Shown here: piece by piece, positions 24,701-32,325 of the stretch
Layout of the letters: every line of letters starts with the position of its first letter
Numbering within the stretch: the stretch's first letter is position 1
DNA from: JANWHZ01 sp035758575
GTDB lineage: Bacteria > Patescibacteriota > Saccharimonadia > Saccharimonadales > UBA4665
NCBI GenBank assembly: GCA_035758575.1
Contig: DASTXH010000066.1
Location: 6,651-70,650 of the forward strand
Reading direction: 5' to 3'
Length of the DNA stretch: 64,000 nucleotides
The notes under the pieces: generated by a model
Told to the model about the DNA's origin: nothing
The model's input: the letters and a program-made list of their open reading frames with translations, nothing else
Database searches by the model: none
Position numbers and translations under genes: made by a program

Positions 24701-25584
24701 ATGCACATGCTGGATGGCCGGATACCGGCGCGGTCCATGCTCTCCAGTAGACGCAGGCGCTTCATCAGTTTCTTCTTACGTTGGCCTTTGGCGTCTTCGG
24801 TTTCTGCCGTCAGATCGGCAATCAGTTGTTTCAGGTCAATCTGGCTCAAAAGCTCTTCAAGCGCAGCACCACCCATGCCGACCTTGATGATGGCACGAAG
24901 TTCGTCGGGCAGGTTGCGGTAATCGCCCTCGTTGATGAGTGCCAATTTCTCCAGCATGCCCACTTGGGTCTTGAGGCGTTCGAAATCCTGGTCGACTTCG
25001 TTCATTTCCTTGGTACGCATTTCGGCAAGTGCCTTGACGTTGGCATCGTCTTTTTGCGCCTCTTGTTCGTAGCGGATCTTGATGGCTTCCTTGGCAGCGT
25101 TATACTCAGCCTCGCGGTCAGCTAGCAGCTGGTCGCGCTTTTCGGTGTTGACGTCTTTGATGACGTAGGCAGCAAAGTATGCCACGCGCTCAAGGTTTTT
25201 GACGGTCATGCCGAGCAGTAGGCCCATCGCAGACGGGGTACCGCGCAGGAACCAGATATGTGCGACAGGGGCAGCCAGGGTGATATGGCCCATGCGCTCG
25301 CGGCGGACGATAGAACGCGTAACCAGCTCACCGTTCTTATCGACGGCGGCTTCGCGGGAGCGGACGCCCTTATATTTTGCGTCGTGCGGATTGATGTCTT
25401 TGACTGGTCCGAATATACGCTCGCAGAACAAACCATCACGCTCCGGCTTTTGTGTCCGGTAGTTGATAGTCTCTGGCTTCGTAACCTCGCCATAGCTCCA
25501 CTCCAAGATGTCACCCGGGCTAGCCACGGCAAGACGCACTGCGTCGAACTCGGCAATATCCGTACCTGGATCGTACCTACGCAT
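21778..25584 (-). CDS. rpoC: RNA polymerase beta-prime subunit, lacking both zinc sites
   Basis: The catalytic beta-prime subunit, 1,268 residues. The magnesium-binding motif FNADFDGDQMAVHVPLS is intact, as are GLFCERIFGPVKD, RFRQNLLGKRVDYSGRSVI, the bridge-helix region (TADAGYLTRRLVDVAQDVF) and the IAAQSIGEPGTQ motif. Oddities are directly visible. The N-terminal zinc-binding domain reads KDINPHDAKYKGVRSREAAV, without the four cysteines. The second zinc site reads ATTARGIPAKSYGVD where CxxxxxxCAKCYG is expected. The trigger loop reads LSLDSKHRSG where TMRTFHxGG is expected. The long insertions of proteobacterial beta-prime are missing. Start overlaps the rpoB stop by one base. Confidence 0.98.
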   Translation of the reverse strand: MRRYDPGTDIAEFDAVRLAVASPGDILEWSYGEVTKPETINYRTQKPERDGLFCERIFGPVKDINPHDAKYKGVRSREAAVDKNGELVTRSIVRRERMGHITLAAPVAHIWFLRGTPSAMGLLLGMTVKNLERVAYFAAYVIKDVNTEKRDQLLADREAEYNAAKEAIKIRYEQEAQKDDANVKALAEMRTKEMNEVDQDFERLKTQVGMLEKLALINEGDYRNLPDELRAIIKVGMGGAALEELLSQIDLKQLIADLTAETEDAKGQRKKKLMKRLRLLESMDRAGIRPSSMCISVLGVIPPDLRPMVQLTGGRFATSDLNDLYRRVINRNNRLKKLIELNAPEVIRRNEQRMLQEAVDALIDNNSARSGRAVSATGQRRRLKSLSDMLKGKQGRFRQNLLGKRVDYSGRSVIVAGPELRIDQCGLPKMMALELFKPFVIGELIARDQAHNIRSASRLIETGDTVVWDALDEVIRDKFVLLNRAPSLHRLSIQAFRPILIEGRAIQLHPLVCKGFNADFDGDQMAVHVPLSKEAQEEARTIMAANRNLLKPADGSPILHIEQDIVLGCYYLTYDRPGMSKDARVFSSLDEAILALDAGNIKLQTLVTIPFRGKQQTSTLGRLLFNETFPEDFPFQDEPMTKKRLQKVMAAVYGQYGQDKTAEIADSLKDLGFRYATQSGLSIGMTDFVPVAGLDGVLSEGDTRAATIAEQYNQGFITDDERYRLTIENWTKIVNRVQGMLSDQLTTMDTTTAIAIASGARGNLSQMNMCVGMLGVFQDAAGRTIELPVKSGYIAGLDPLEYFTGTRGTRKALIDIALKTADAGYLTRRLVDVAQDVFTLSEESEEQDPGFAMLRADAATIGVPYASRLTGRYAAEDIASYVKKGQLITLETAEAIEADSKIDGVKIMSVLSATTARGIPAKSYGVDPATGLLVADRHPVGVIAAQSIGEPGTQLSLDSKHRSGALVADETAQGLTRIEELFEARTPKGQAYLSEIAGTATVWEEGEYYVVQIAASEGANVTFSLGERKAQVASGSDVSIGDVVAALEDGSEPIVAPIAGKIEVAGKKVIITPSRQSTVRYEIPGYKQLLVTDGDTVVAGQRLTGGSINLQDLMRLQGVESTQRYIMNEILRIFAGQGQNIADKHLEIIVRQMFGRVQIEDAGDTEFVTGDVVSKQAVFEANETLAREGKQPAVVNQLLLGLTKASLSTDSFLSAASFQDTTRVLISAATSGRTDKLYGLKENVIIGRKIPVGTGFKAEDEAEEAVAA

Positions 25585-28500
25585 TACGCTACCTCCTCTT
25601 CGTCTTCGTTATCGTTTGCAATTGCTTCAACTTCCATTTCATCGGGGCTTTCAGGTGCTACTTCGCCCCAACCGTCCGGGTCGTTCTCTATGGTGAAATC
25701 TTCGGGCGCCAAATCTTCTTCGGTGACGTCTACGTCAGAGGCAGAAAGCTGTGGCACTTCTATGGTCGGTTCGTCTTTTGCTTCTTTACTGACGTTCTGT
25801 GCCAGGATAGCCTCGGCGTCAATAGCGCGGTCGGAATGCAGCAGGTCTACCTTCAGGCCCAGACCCTGCAGTTCCTTCACCAGCACGTTGAAGCTTTCGG
25901 GGATCTTTGGCCCAACAATGTCGCTCTTCTTGATGATGGATTCGTACGCCTTACTGCGGCCGTATACGTCGTCGGACTTGATAGTGAGCATTTCCTGCAG
26001 CATGTTGGCAGCGCCGTATGCTTCCAGGGCCCACACTTCCATCTCTCCAAAGCGCTGGCCACCGTTTTGCGCCTTACCACCAAGCGGCTGCTGGGTAACC
26101 ATGGTGTATGGACCAGTGGAGCGCGCATGGATCTTGTCGGCGACCATGTGGTTCAGCTTGTTCATGTGCATCACACCGACGGTGGTACGCTCGCGGAACG
26201 GATCGCCGGTGCGGCCGTCGAACAGCTGGCGCTTGCCGTCTTCTGGCAGACCGGCTTCTTTCAACAGCTTCTGGATCGTTTCAGTAGGTACGCCATCAAA
26301 CGATGGGCTAGCAACCTTTATGCCTAGGGCGCTAGCAGCCATGCCCAGGTGGGATTCAAACAGCTGGCCAAGGTTCATACGGGATGGCACACCAAGTGGA
26401 TTCAATACGATGTCTATTGGCGTACCATCATCGGTGAATGGCATGTCCTCGATAGGCAGGATACGGGCAATAACGCCCTTGTTACCGTGACGTCCACCCA
26501 GCTTATCGCCTACGCTGATCTTGCGCATTTGGGCTACGAAAATCTGGATCTGCTTGATGACGCCGCTCTTTAGTTCGTGCCCCGTCTCGCGGCTGAATAC
26601 CTTCACGCCAACTACCTTACCGTGCTTGCCGTTGCTCATGCGCTGTGAGGTGTCGCGTACTTCCTTGGCTTTTTCGCCGAAGATGGCGCGCAGCAGCAGT
26701 TCTTCGCTGCTCAGTTCCTGTTCACCCTTAGGAGTAATCTTACCAACTAGGATATCGCCAGGATGTACCTCGGCGCCGATGCGCACGATACCGTCCTCGG
26801 CCAGGTGGCGCAATGCATCTTCGGATACGTTTGGAATGTCGCGGGTGACAATTTCTGGGCCCAGCTTGGTCTCGCGGACTTCAATCATGAAGTCTACGAT
26901 ATGTACGCTGGTCAGGGTGTCGTCTTCCACCAGACGGCGGGAGATAACGATGGCGTCTTCAAAGTTGTAGCCAGCCCATGGCATAAATGCCACTAACAGG
27001 TCTTTGCCAAGGGCAAGCTCACCGCCCTCTACGGACATGCCTTCAATCAGCACATCGCCCTGTTTTACTTTGTCGCCGGAGTTCACTACCACTTTTTGGT
27101 TGATAGAGGTGCCTTCGTTGCTGCGGATGAAGTGCAGTGGCTTGTAGCTCTTCTTGCCTTCTTTGTACTGGACAACCAGCTCGGCACCGGTAGCCTTCAC
27201 TACTTCGCCGTCGGCCTCAGCCAGTACGACCTGGCCGGTATTGCGGGCGGCAGCGGCCTCCAGGCCGGTGCCTACAATAGGCGCAATAGGGGTAATCAGT
27301 GGAACCGCCTGGCGCTGTTGGTTGGCGCCCATGAGTGAACGATACACATAGTTCTTTTCAATGAACGGAATGAGGCCAGCCGGTGCACCAATGATCTGAT
27401 TGCGGGTGGCATCCATGTGGGTGACGTCGTTGGCGTCGACTTCGGTAGTATGCAGGTGGCGGCGGGCGCTGACGCGCTCGGCCGTAAAGTAGCCGTCGTC
27501 CGTAAGGTCGTTGCCACCGCCGGCGATGGTTGCCGATTCTTCTTCGTAGGCGTCCAGGTACACGATTTCGTCGGTTACCTTGGCTTTAACGGGCCAGGTA
27601 GCCTGCTTGGTGACCTTGGCAAGCTTCTCGGCATCAGCAGCACTGATAGTAGCGCCAGCTTTCACGATGACCTTGCCGGATTCATCCTCCAGGTCAACGC
27701 GGGCAGTATAGCCGGCAGCCTGCTTGGCGGGCACGGCGTTGACTACCTTGCGGTATGGGGTTTCAACAAAGCCGTATTCATTGACACGGGCATAGTTGGC
27801 CATGTTCAACACCAGGCCGATGTTGGCGCCTTCCGGCGTCTCCACGGCGCAGATACGGCCGTAGTGGGTGGCGTGGGCGTCGCGGACGTCGAAGCCGGCG
27901 CGTTCGCGGCTAAGGCCGCCAGGACCCATGGAACTCAGGCGGCGCTTGTGCGCCAGCTCTGAAAGCGGGTTTACCTGGTCCATGAACTGAGACAACTGTG
28001 AGGAAGCGAAGAATTCGCGCACCGCAGCAACCACTGGGCGAGCGTTGATCAGCTGGCCCGGTTGAACGGTCTCGATGTCGCTCATCGACATACGGTCTTG
28101 GGTGTTGCGTGCCATACGCAGCAGACCAATGCGGAATTGGCGCTGCACCAGCTCGCCCACCATCTTCACGCGGCGGGAAGCCAGGCTATCGATGTCATCG
28201 GCAGGTTCGTTCGTATTATTTAAACGGATAATTTCAGCAATGATAGCCTCAAGGTCTTCGATGCGCATCACGCGGTTCTCGACAGTATTTGGCACGTCAA
28301 GGTTCAGGCGCTTGTTGAGCTTGTAGCGGCCAACGCGCGAGAAGTCGAAGCGCTTGAAGTTGTAGAACATATTTTCTACCAGGCTGCGGGCGTTGTCTAC
28401 TGTAGCCAAATCGCCAGGGCGCAGGCGGCGGTATACCTCGATCAGGGCATTATTCTGGCCACGCGCGGTGTCCTTCTCCAGCGTTGCTTCCAGGTAATTT

Positions 28501-29156
28501 ACCTTGCCGGTATCAACGTGCTTGAACGCATCGCGCATGCGGGCCTCGGTAACGCCCAGCGCGCGAAGCAGCGTAGTCACGGCAATTTTGCGCTTACGGT
28601 CGATCTTTACATAAATAGCACCGTTCGATGCTGTCTCAAACTCAAGCCAGGCGCCACGCCCTGGGATGAGTTTTGCTCCGTACAGCATACCTACAGTGTG
28701 TTGCTCGGCAGTGAAGAATACACCAGCCGAACGGATCAGTTGGTTTACCACCACGCGTTCGGCGCCGTTGATCACGAAAGTGCCGCGGTCGGTCATCCAT
28801 GGGTAGTCGCCCAGGTAGATTTCCTGTTCTTTAATCTCGCCGGTCACTTTGTTAACCAGCTCTACTGTCGCCATCAATGGGGCTTCATATGACACGTTGT
28901 TGTCGCGAGCGTCGTTTTCGCTAAGTTTTGGCTCGCCAAACTTGTAGTGTTTGAAGCTTAGCGTCAGCTTCGCGCCTGTATAGTCATCGATCGGGCTGAT
29001 CTCAGCCAATAATTCGCCTAAGCCCTCGGTAATAAACCACTGGAACGATTTATTCTGGTGGTTCACCAGGTCCGGCAGCTCAACACCTGTAACGCCGTGC
29101 GTAAAGTAGGCGCGCCGCCCCTTTACTGCCGTGACAAGACTACTGGTCTTTGCCAT
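25584..29156 (-). CDS. rpoB: RNA polymerase beta subunit
   Basis: The beta subunit, 1,190 residues from the ATG on 29154-29156 (MAKTSSLVTAVKGRRAY); the 17-residue upstream in-frame extension is unlikely. The rifampicin region reads FFGSSQLSQFMDQVNPLSE and then LAHKRRLSSMGPGG, so the residues equivalent to E. coli D516, H526 and S531 are wild type. N518 is valine and L533 is methionine. Other landmarks are RICAVETPEGANIGL, WAGYNFEDAIVIS, GDKLGGRHGNKGV and QPLGGKAQNGGQRFGEMEVW. It is followed without gap by rpoC and has a promoter-like site about 240 bp upstream. Confidence 0.98.
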   Translation of the reverse strand: MAKTSSLVTAVKGRRAYFTHGVTGVELPDLVNHQNKSFQWFITEGLGELLAEISPIDDYTGAKLTLSFKHYKFGEPKLSENDARDNNVSYEAPLMATVELVNKVTGEIKEQEIYLGDYPWMTDRGTFVINGAERVVVNQLIRSAGVFFTAEQHTVGMLYGAKLIPGRGAWLEFETASNGAIYVKIDRKRKIAVTTLLRALGVTEARMRDAFKHVDTGKVNYLEATLEKDTARGQNNALIEVYRRLRPGDLATVDNARSLVENMFYNFKRFDFSRVGRYKLNKRLNLDVPNTVENRVMRIEDLEAIIAEIIRLNNTNEPADDIDSLASRRVKMVGELVQRQFRIGLLRMARNTQDRMSMSDIETVQPGQLINARPVVAAVREFFASSQLSQFMDQVNPLSELAHKRRLSSMGPGGLSRERAGFDVRDAHATHYGRICAVETPEGANIGLVLNMANYARVNEYGFVETPYRKVVNAVPAKQAAGYTARVDLEDESGKVIVKAGATISAADAEKLAKVTKQATWPVKAKVTDEIVYLDAYEEESATIAGGGNDLTDDGYFTAERVSARRHLHTTEVDANDVTHMDATRNQIIGAPAGLIPFIEKNYVYRSLMGANQQRQAVPLITPIAPIVGTGLEAAAARNTGQVVLAEADGEVVKATGAELVVQYKEGKKSYKPLHFIRSNEGTSINQKVVVNSGDKVKQGDVLIEGMSVEGGELALGKDLLVAFMPWAGYNFEDAIVISRRLVEDDTLTSVHIVDFMIEVRETKLGPEIVTRDIPNVSEDALRHLAEDGIVRIGAEVHPGDILVGKITPKGEQELSSEELLLRAIFGEKAKEVRDTSQRMSNGKHGKVVGVKVFSRETGHELKSGVIKQIQIFVAQMRKISVGDKLGGRHGNKGVIARILPIEDMPFTDDGTPIDIVLNPLGVPSRMNLGQLFESHLGMAASALGIKVASPSFDGVPTETIQKLLKEAGLPEDGKRQLFDGRTGDPFRERTTVGVMHMNKLNHMVADKIHARSTGPYTMVTQQPLGGKAQNGGQRFGEMEVWALEAYGAANMLQEMLTIKSDDVYGRSKAYESIIKKSDIVGPKIPESFNVLVKELQGLGLKVDLLHSDRAIDAEAILAQNVSKEAKDEPTIEVPQLSASDVDVTEEDLAPEDFTIENDPDGWGEVAPESPDEMEVEAIANDNEDEEEVA

Positions 29157-29281
29157 ATATTCTTTTGCCCCTTTCACCGGCCAATCATACAAAAGCCGCA
29201 ACTGCACAAATGCCTTGCGTAAGGGTGCGAAAACCTTGCTGCAGATGTGTGATGCGGCTTATTGTCTGATGTCCTGTACTT

Positions 29282-29302
29282 AAAATTAATACCGTTAATT
29301 TT
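29282..29302 (-). promoter_or_regulatory. Palindrome in the rpoB leader
   Basis: A perfect 8-bp inverted repeat, AAAATTAA and TTAATTTT, around a 5-nt centre. It lies about 125 bp before the rpoB start within the predicted leader. It could be a protein-binding operator or a weak RNA hairpin; no T-run follows that would make it a clear terminator. Confidence 0.35.
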
Positions 29303-29393
29303 GTGGCGAAGGACACTACGCGTGGCTTTTTGTGAGCGCTCGTTTCATTGCATAATAAAACTTGCCACCGCGTACACTACTTCTTAGTACCCT

Positions 29394-29422
29394 AGTGTGC
29401 ACGTAGCCACTCCATATGTCAA
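29394..29422 (-). promoter_or_regulatory. Probable promoter of rpoBC
   Basis: On the minus strand: perfect -35 TTGACA (29417-29422), a 17-nt spacer and a weak -10 CACACT (29394-29399). The leader would be about 230 nt. The strong -35 with a poor -10 makes this moderate evidence. Confidence 0.45.
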
Positions 29423-29428
29423 GAGTCT

Positions 29429-30163
29429 TTAGGATGTAATAGTTCTGAAATCATTCGGTTCATATCGCAGCTCATCAAGGCCATCAGCCCCGGGAGAACG
29501 TGTTGTAGCATACAATGTCGATTCCTGCGCCAGCAAACGTGTATCAATTTTCCCGTCTACTGTGCGCACGGCGAAGTGCCCGACCATTATCTGCTGCATT
29601 TCCCGAGTACTCTCGTGCAATGCCCTATGCAGCCGATCAGTAGGCAGCGGCGGCGATGATGGCTGCGGCGGCCTGCCAGGTACGATAGTTGCAGCAAATC
29701 CACGCCGGTAGTTGAGGGCCAGGATGCCGAGGGCCTGCCGAAGAGCGGAGGCTAGGTATTCCGCACCGGGGTCGTTATTAGGCCTCGCGTCGGTCATGGC
29801 GGCAATGGAAGTCTGGATGTGCGCCAGCGGCACATACGCAAATGGGATACTGCGCGCTAGTTGCGGGTTCAGATGATTCCACCGCAAATAGTGCACATCA
29901 GGCCGCAAATTCGCCTTTATGAGTCCCATCAAAGCGCCCGCCTCGTCGTGCACAGTGGCCTGAAAGGCAGATGCAGGCTGTGCGTCTTCCCGCACCATTG
30001 CCGCATGGGTGGCAGCCGCACTCGTACTATATTTACCTACAAGAGCCTCTGCCGACAGGCCCACGGCTTGGGGCTGGAACCCTTGTCCCACAAGCTCCGC
30101 CATCTGTCGCGCTTGCTGGTTCAGGGTATACGCCGAATACAAACGCAACTGGGCCTCTGCCAT
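29429..30163 (-). CDS. Unknown 244-residue protein under a palindromic promoter
   Basis: Not recognised. It is soluble, alanine-rich, with no signal peptide or membrane segment. The middle (AFQATVHDEAGALMGLIKANL followed by a conserved-looking PFAYVPLAHIQTSIAAM and YLASALRQALGILALNYRRG) has the alternating strand-helix pattern of acetyltransferase-like folds, but I cannot see a convincing acetyl-CoA loop. A proline-rich linker (PGRPPQPSSPPLP) separates a C-terminal segment of about 70 residues. The gene stands alone between clpP and rpoB. Its start codon lies inside a 12-bp inverted repeat, and three further palindromes cover its promoter, so it is probably tightly regulated. Confidence 0.6.
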   Translation of the reverse strand: MAEAQLRLYSAYTLNQQARQMAELVGQGFQPQAVGLSAEALVGKYSTSAAATHAAMVREDAQPASAFQATVHDEAGALMGLIKANLRPDVHYLRWNHLNPQLARSIPFAYVPLAHIQTSIAAMTDARPNNDPGAEYLASALRQALGILALNYRRGFAATIVPGRPPQPSSPPLPTDRLHRALHESTREMQQIMVGHFAVRTVDGKIDTRLLAQESTLYATTRSPGADGLDELRYEPNDFRTITS

Positions 30164-30244
30164 GCTTATGGTTCTCTTTTAGGTTATGGAATAACCATAA
30201 GCATACTGTGAGATTTGTCACATTTCAAGTAAGATATCTTACTT
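30162..30244 (-). promoter_or_regulatory. Promoter with four stacked palindromes
   Basis: On the minus strand: -35 TTGAAA (30223-30228), a 17-nt spacer and -10 TATGCT (30200-30205). The spacer is TGTGA-N6-TCACA (30207-30222), identical to the consensus CRP/FNR-type palindrome. An 18-bp perfect palindrome, AAGTAAGATATCTTACTT (30227-30244), overlaps the -35. A 12-bp inverted repeat (30162-30173 and 30193-30204) joins the -10 to the start codon and contains GGTTAT-GGA-ATAACC (30183-30197). These look like operator sites for one or more dimeric regulators. Binding proteins are unknown. Confidence 0.65.
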
Positions 30245-30260
30245 TGTGTTCGATCTAGAG

Positions 30261-30884
30261 CTATTTAGCGTGGGTCTTAGGTGGGCTACTAATGATGGCG
30301 TCTACCAGGCCGTATTTCTTGGCATCTTCAGACGTAAGCCAATAATCACGCTCCATGTCAGCCTTGATCTTCTCTATCGTCTGTCCAGTATTTCCCGCCA
30401 TGATCTCGTTCAGGCGGTGTTTGATGCGCAAAGATTCCTTCAGGTCGATTTCCATGTCAGTCACCTTGCCGCGCGTACCGCTGGACGGCTGGTGGATCAT
30501 CACGGTAGCATTCGGCAGGATGAAGCGCTTGCCTTTGGCGCCGCTGCTCAGCAGGAACGCTGCTGCCGACGCTTGCACGCCGATACCCACAGTCTGCACG
30601 TCGTTCGTAACGAACTGCATAGTATCGTAGATGGCCAGGGCGTCGTATACGCTGCCGCCAGGGCTGTTGATGTAAAAGAAGATGTCTTTCTTCGAGTCCT
30701 GGGCCTGTAGGAACAGCAACTGCGCCACAATAATGTTTGCGCTGGCTTCGTTCACGTCACTGCCTAAAAAGATAATGCGGTCCTTCAGCAGGCGCGAATA
30801 GATGTCGTATGCCCGCTCGTAGCGCCCCTCTTGTTCTATGACGGTTGGTACTAGTACTTGGCTGCGAATAGTGTTGTCATGCAT
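30261..30884 (-). CDS. clpP: ATP-dependent Clp protease proteolytic subunit
   Basis: The tetradecameric serine peptidase that works with an AAA+ unfoldase such as the ClpC at 54-56 kb. Of 207 residues, the N-terminal VPTVIEQEGRYERAYDIYS is typical, as is the FYINSPGGSVYDALAIYD handle. The catalytic triad is Ser in GVQASAAAFLL (near 106), His in VMIHQPSSG (near 131) and Asp in LTSEDAKKYGLVD (near 180). It is controlled by a perfect CIRCE site laid over its -35 box. The -10 ends only about 6 bp before the ATG, so the transcript may be nearly leaderless. It lies downstream of tig. Confidence 0.97.
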   Translation of the reverse strand: MHDNTIRSQVLVPTVIEQEGRYERAYDIYSRLLKDRIIFLGSDVNEASANIIVAQLLFLQAQDSKKDIFFYINSPGGSVYDALAIYDTMQFVTNDVQTVGIGVQASAAAFLLSSGAKGKRFILPNATVMIHQPSSGTRGKVTDMEIDLKESLRIKHRLNEIMAGNTGQTIEKIKADMERDYWLTSEDAKKYGLVDAIISSPPKTHAK

Positions 30885-30890
30885 AGCTCC

Positions 30891-30929
30891 ATGATAGCGT
30901 TTTTAGCACTCTAACGTCAAGAGTGCTAA
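30891..30929 (-). promoter_or_regulatory. CIRCE operator and promoter of clpP
   Basis: A perfect CIRCE (TTAGCACTC-N9-GAGTGCTAA) occupies 30903-30929. On the minus strand the spacer contains the -35 TTGACG (30915-30920); 18 nt downstream is the -10 TATCAT (30891-30896). HrcA binding would block RNA polymerase directly. The same geometry is seen at clpC and hrcA. Confidence 0.92.
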
Positions 30930-30952
30930 AAACTTCCATCTACTCGGAGTAG

Positions 30953-32266
30953 CTACTTCTTGGTTTTCGCCGTAGGTTTGGCTTCACCCCCGGCATAATC
31001 AGCGAGCTTGGCAACTGTTTTTTCGGTAAGCATGGCAGACAGGATTGAACGGGCGTTGGCTGGCTTTTCCAGTTCTTTTTGCATGGCGGCATCAGTGTAT
31101 TGACCCTTCAATAGCTGCATACGGATCTTGAACTCTTCGGGAGTTACGGTGATACCTTCTTGTTCCGCTACTTCGGTCAAGGCTAGGCCGGCGCGTACAC
31201 GCTTTTCGGCGGGCTCGCGGAGCGTCTTGCGGTAGGCGGCTTCATCCTGCCCCTGTTCGTCCAGGTATTCTTGCCACGTCTGGCCACGGTACGAAAGATT
31301 ACGGCGAATATCGTCTTCGGCGCGCTGCACTTCTTCGTCGATCAGCACAGAAGGTATAGCCACCTTAGTGCCGTCGGCAAGCTTATCGACGATATCGTTC
31401 TGGTACTGGCGATCTGCCTCACCTTGCTTTTCGGCCTCTAGATGCTTTTGGATGTCGGCACGCAGCGCGTCCATAGACTTGAAGGGACCAGCCTTGGTCG
31501 CGAATGCATCGTCGGCCTTAGGTTTGGTAACTTCCTGTACCTTTTTGATAGTTACAGCGAAGGTCACTTTACGGCTTTGCAGTGCCTTGACGCCATAGTC
31601 TTTCGGGAACTCCAGCACGAAAGTCTTTTCCTCGCCAGCCTTCAGCCCGACCAGGTTTGTTTCAAAGCCAGGAATAAAGGTGTTGCTGCCTAGTTGCAAC
31701 GGATAATCTTTGCCGTCGGCACCCAGTACGGGCTCTTTGGTCTTTGCGTCGGTACCCTTGAAGTCGATGGTTACCTCGTCGCCATCCTTGGCGGCACGCG
31801 CTACATCCTTCTTTTCAGCGGCACGGGTGCGCAGGTTTTCGATTACTTCTTCAACCTCTTTTTTGGTCACGTTTACCGTTGGCTTCACCAGGCGGAACTT
31901 CGTGTAGTCTGGCAAGGTTACGTCGCCGACTACCGGTACTTCAGCCACGAACTCCATGGTGGTGTATGGCACGAATTTATTCAGCGTCACTTGCGGCTGC
32001 TCTACAGGGCGCAGCTTTTCTTGCTCCAACGCCTGGCCGTAAGCCGTGTTCATGGCATCCTGCATCACTTCTGACTGCAGCATATTTGCATCAGCATGGC
32101 GTTCAACGATACCGATGGGCGCTTTACCGGGGCGGAAGCCGGACAATTTCATGTCGCGGCCTAGGCGACGCAACACCTGCTGCTTGGTGTCGGCCAGGAG
32201 GCTGGCGTCAACCGTGATAGTTAGTTTGACGGTTGTGGGGTTCAGTTGTTCTCTTGATATCTGCAT
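30953..32266 (-). CDS. tig: Trigger factor
   Basis: The ribosome-bound chaperone and peptidyl-prolyl isomerase. The 437-residue product has the N-terminal ribosome-binding domain (SGFRPGKAPIGIVERHAD, near 40-57, corresponding to the GFRxGKxP signature). The FKBP-type domain includes GDEVTIDFKGTDA, followed by a C-terminal helical chaperone domain with ILSAMLTEKTVAKLADYAG and a lysine-rich end. Length is normal. It lies between hisS and clpP, the common tig-clpP linkage. Confidence 0.96.
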   Translation of the reverse strand: MQISREQLNPTTVKLTITVDASLLADTKQQVLRRLGRDMKLSGFRPGKAPIGIVERHADANMLQSEVMQDAMNTAYGQALEQEKLRPVEQPQVTLNKFVPYTTMEFVAEVPVVGDVTLPDYTKFRLVKPTVNVTKKEVEEVIENLRTRAAEKKDVARAAKDGDEVTIDFKGTDAKTKEPVLGADGKDYPLQLGSNTFIPGFETNLVGLKAGEEKTFVLEFPKDYGVKALQSRKVTFAVTIKKVQEVTKPKADDAFATKAGPFKSMDALRADIQKHLEAEKQGEADRQYQNDIVDKLADGTKVAIPSVLIDEEVQRAEDDIRRNLSYRGQTWQEYLDEQGQDEAAYRKTLREPAEKRVRAGLALTEVAEQEGITVTPEEFKIRMQLLKGQYTDAAMQKELEKPANARSILSAMLTEKTVAKLADYAGGEAKPTAKTKK

Positions 32267-32325
32267 AGACGGTAAGTGTACCAGGAAACAGGGTCGCTGC
32301 CTAGGGCGCCACCGATGTTCGGCCT

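Noticed and set aside
29157..29428. A structured RNA gene in the 272-bp rpoB upstream region
   Set aside because: Only a promoter-like sequence and one AT-rich palindrome were seen; no known RNA consensus was recognisable.
30207..30222. Assigning the TGTGA-N6-TCACA site to CRP and cAMP control
   Set aside because: No CRP-family gene is visible and the palindrome alone cannot identify its binder; it is reported only as an operator-like site.
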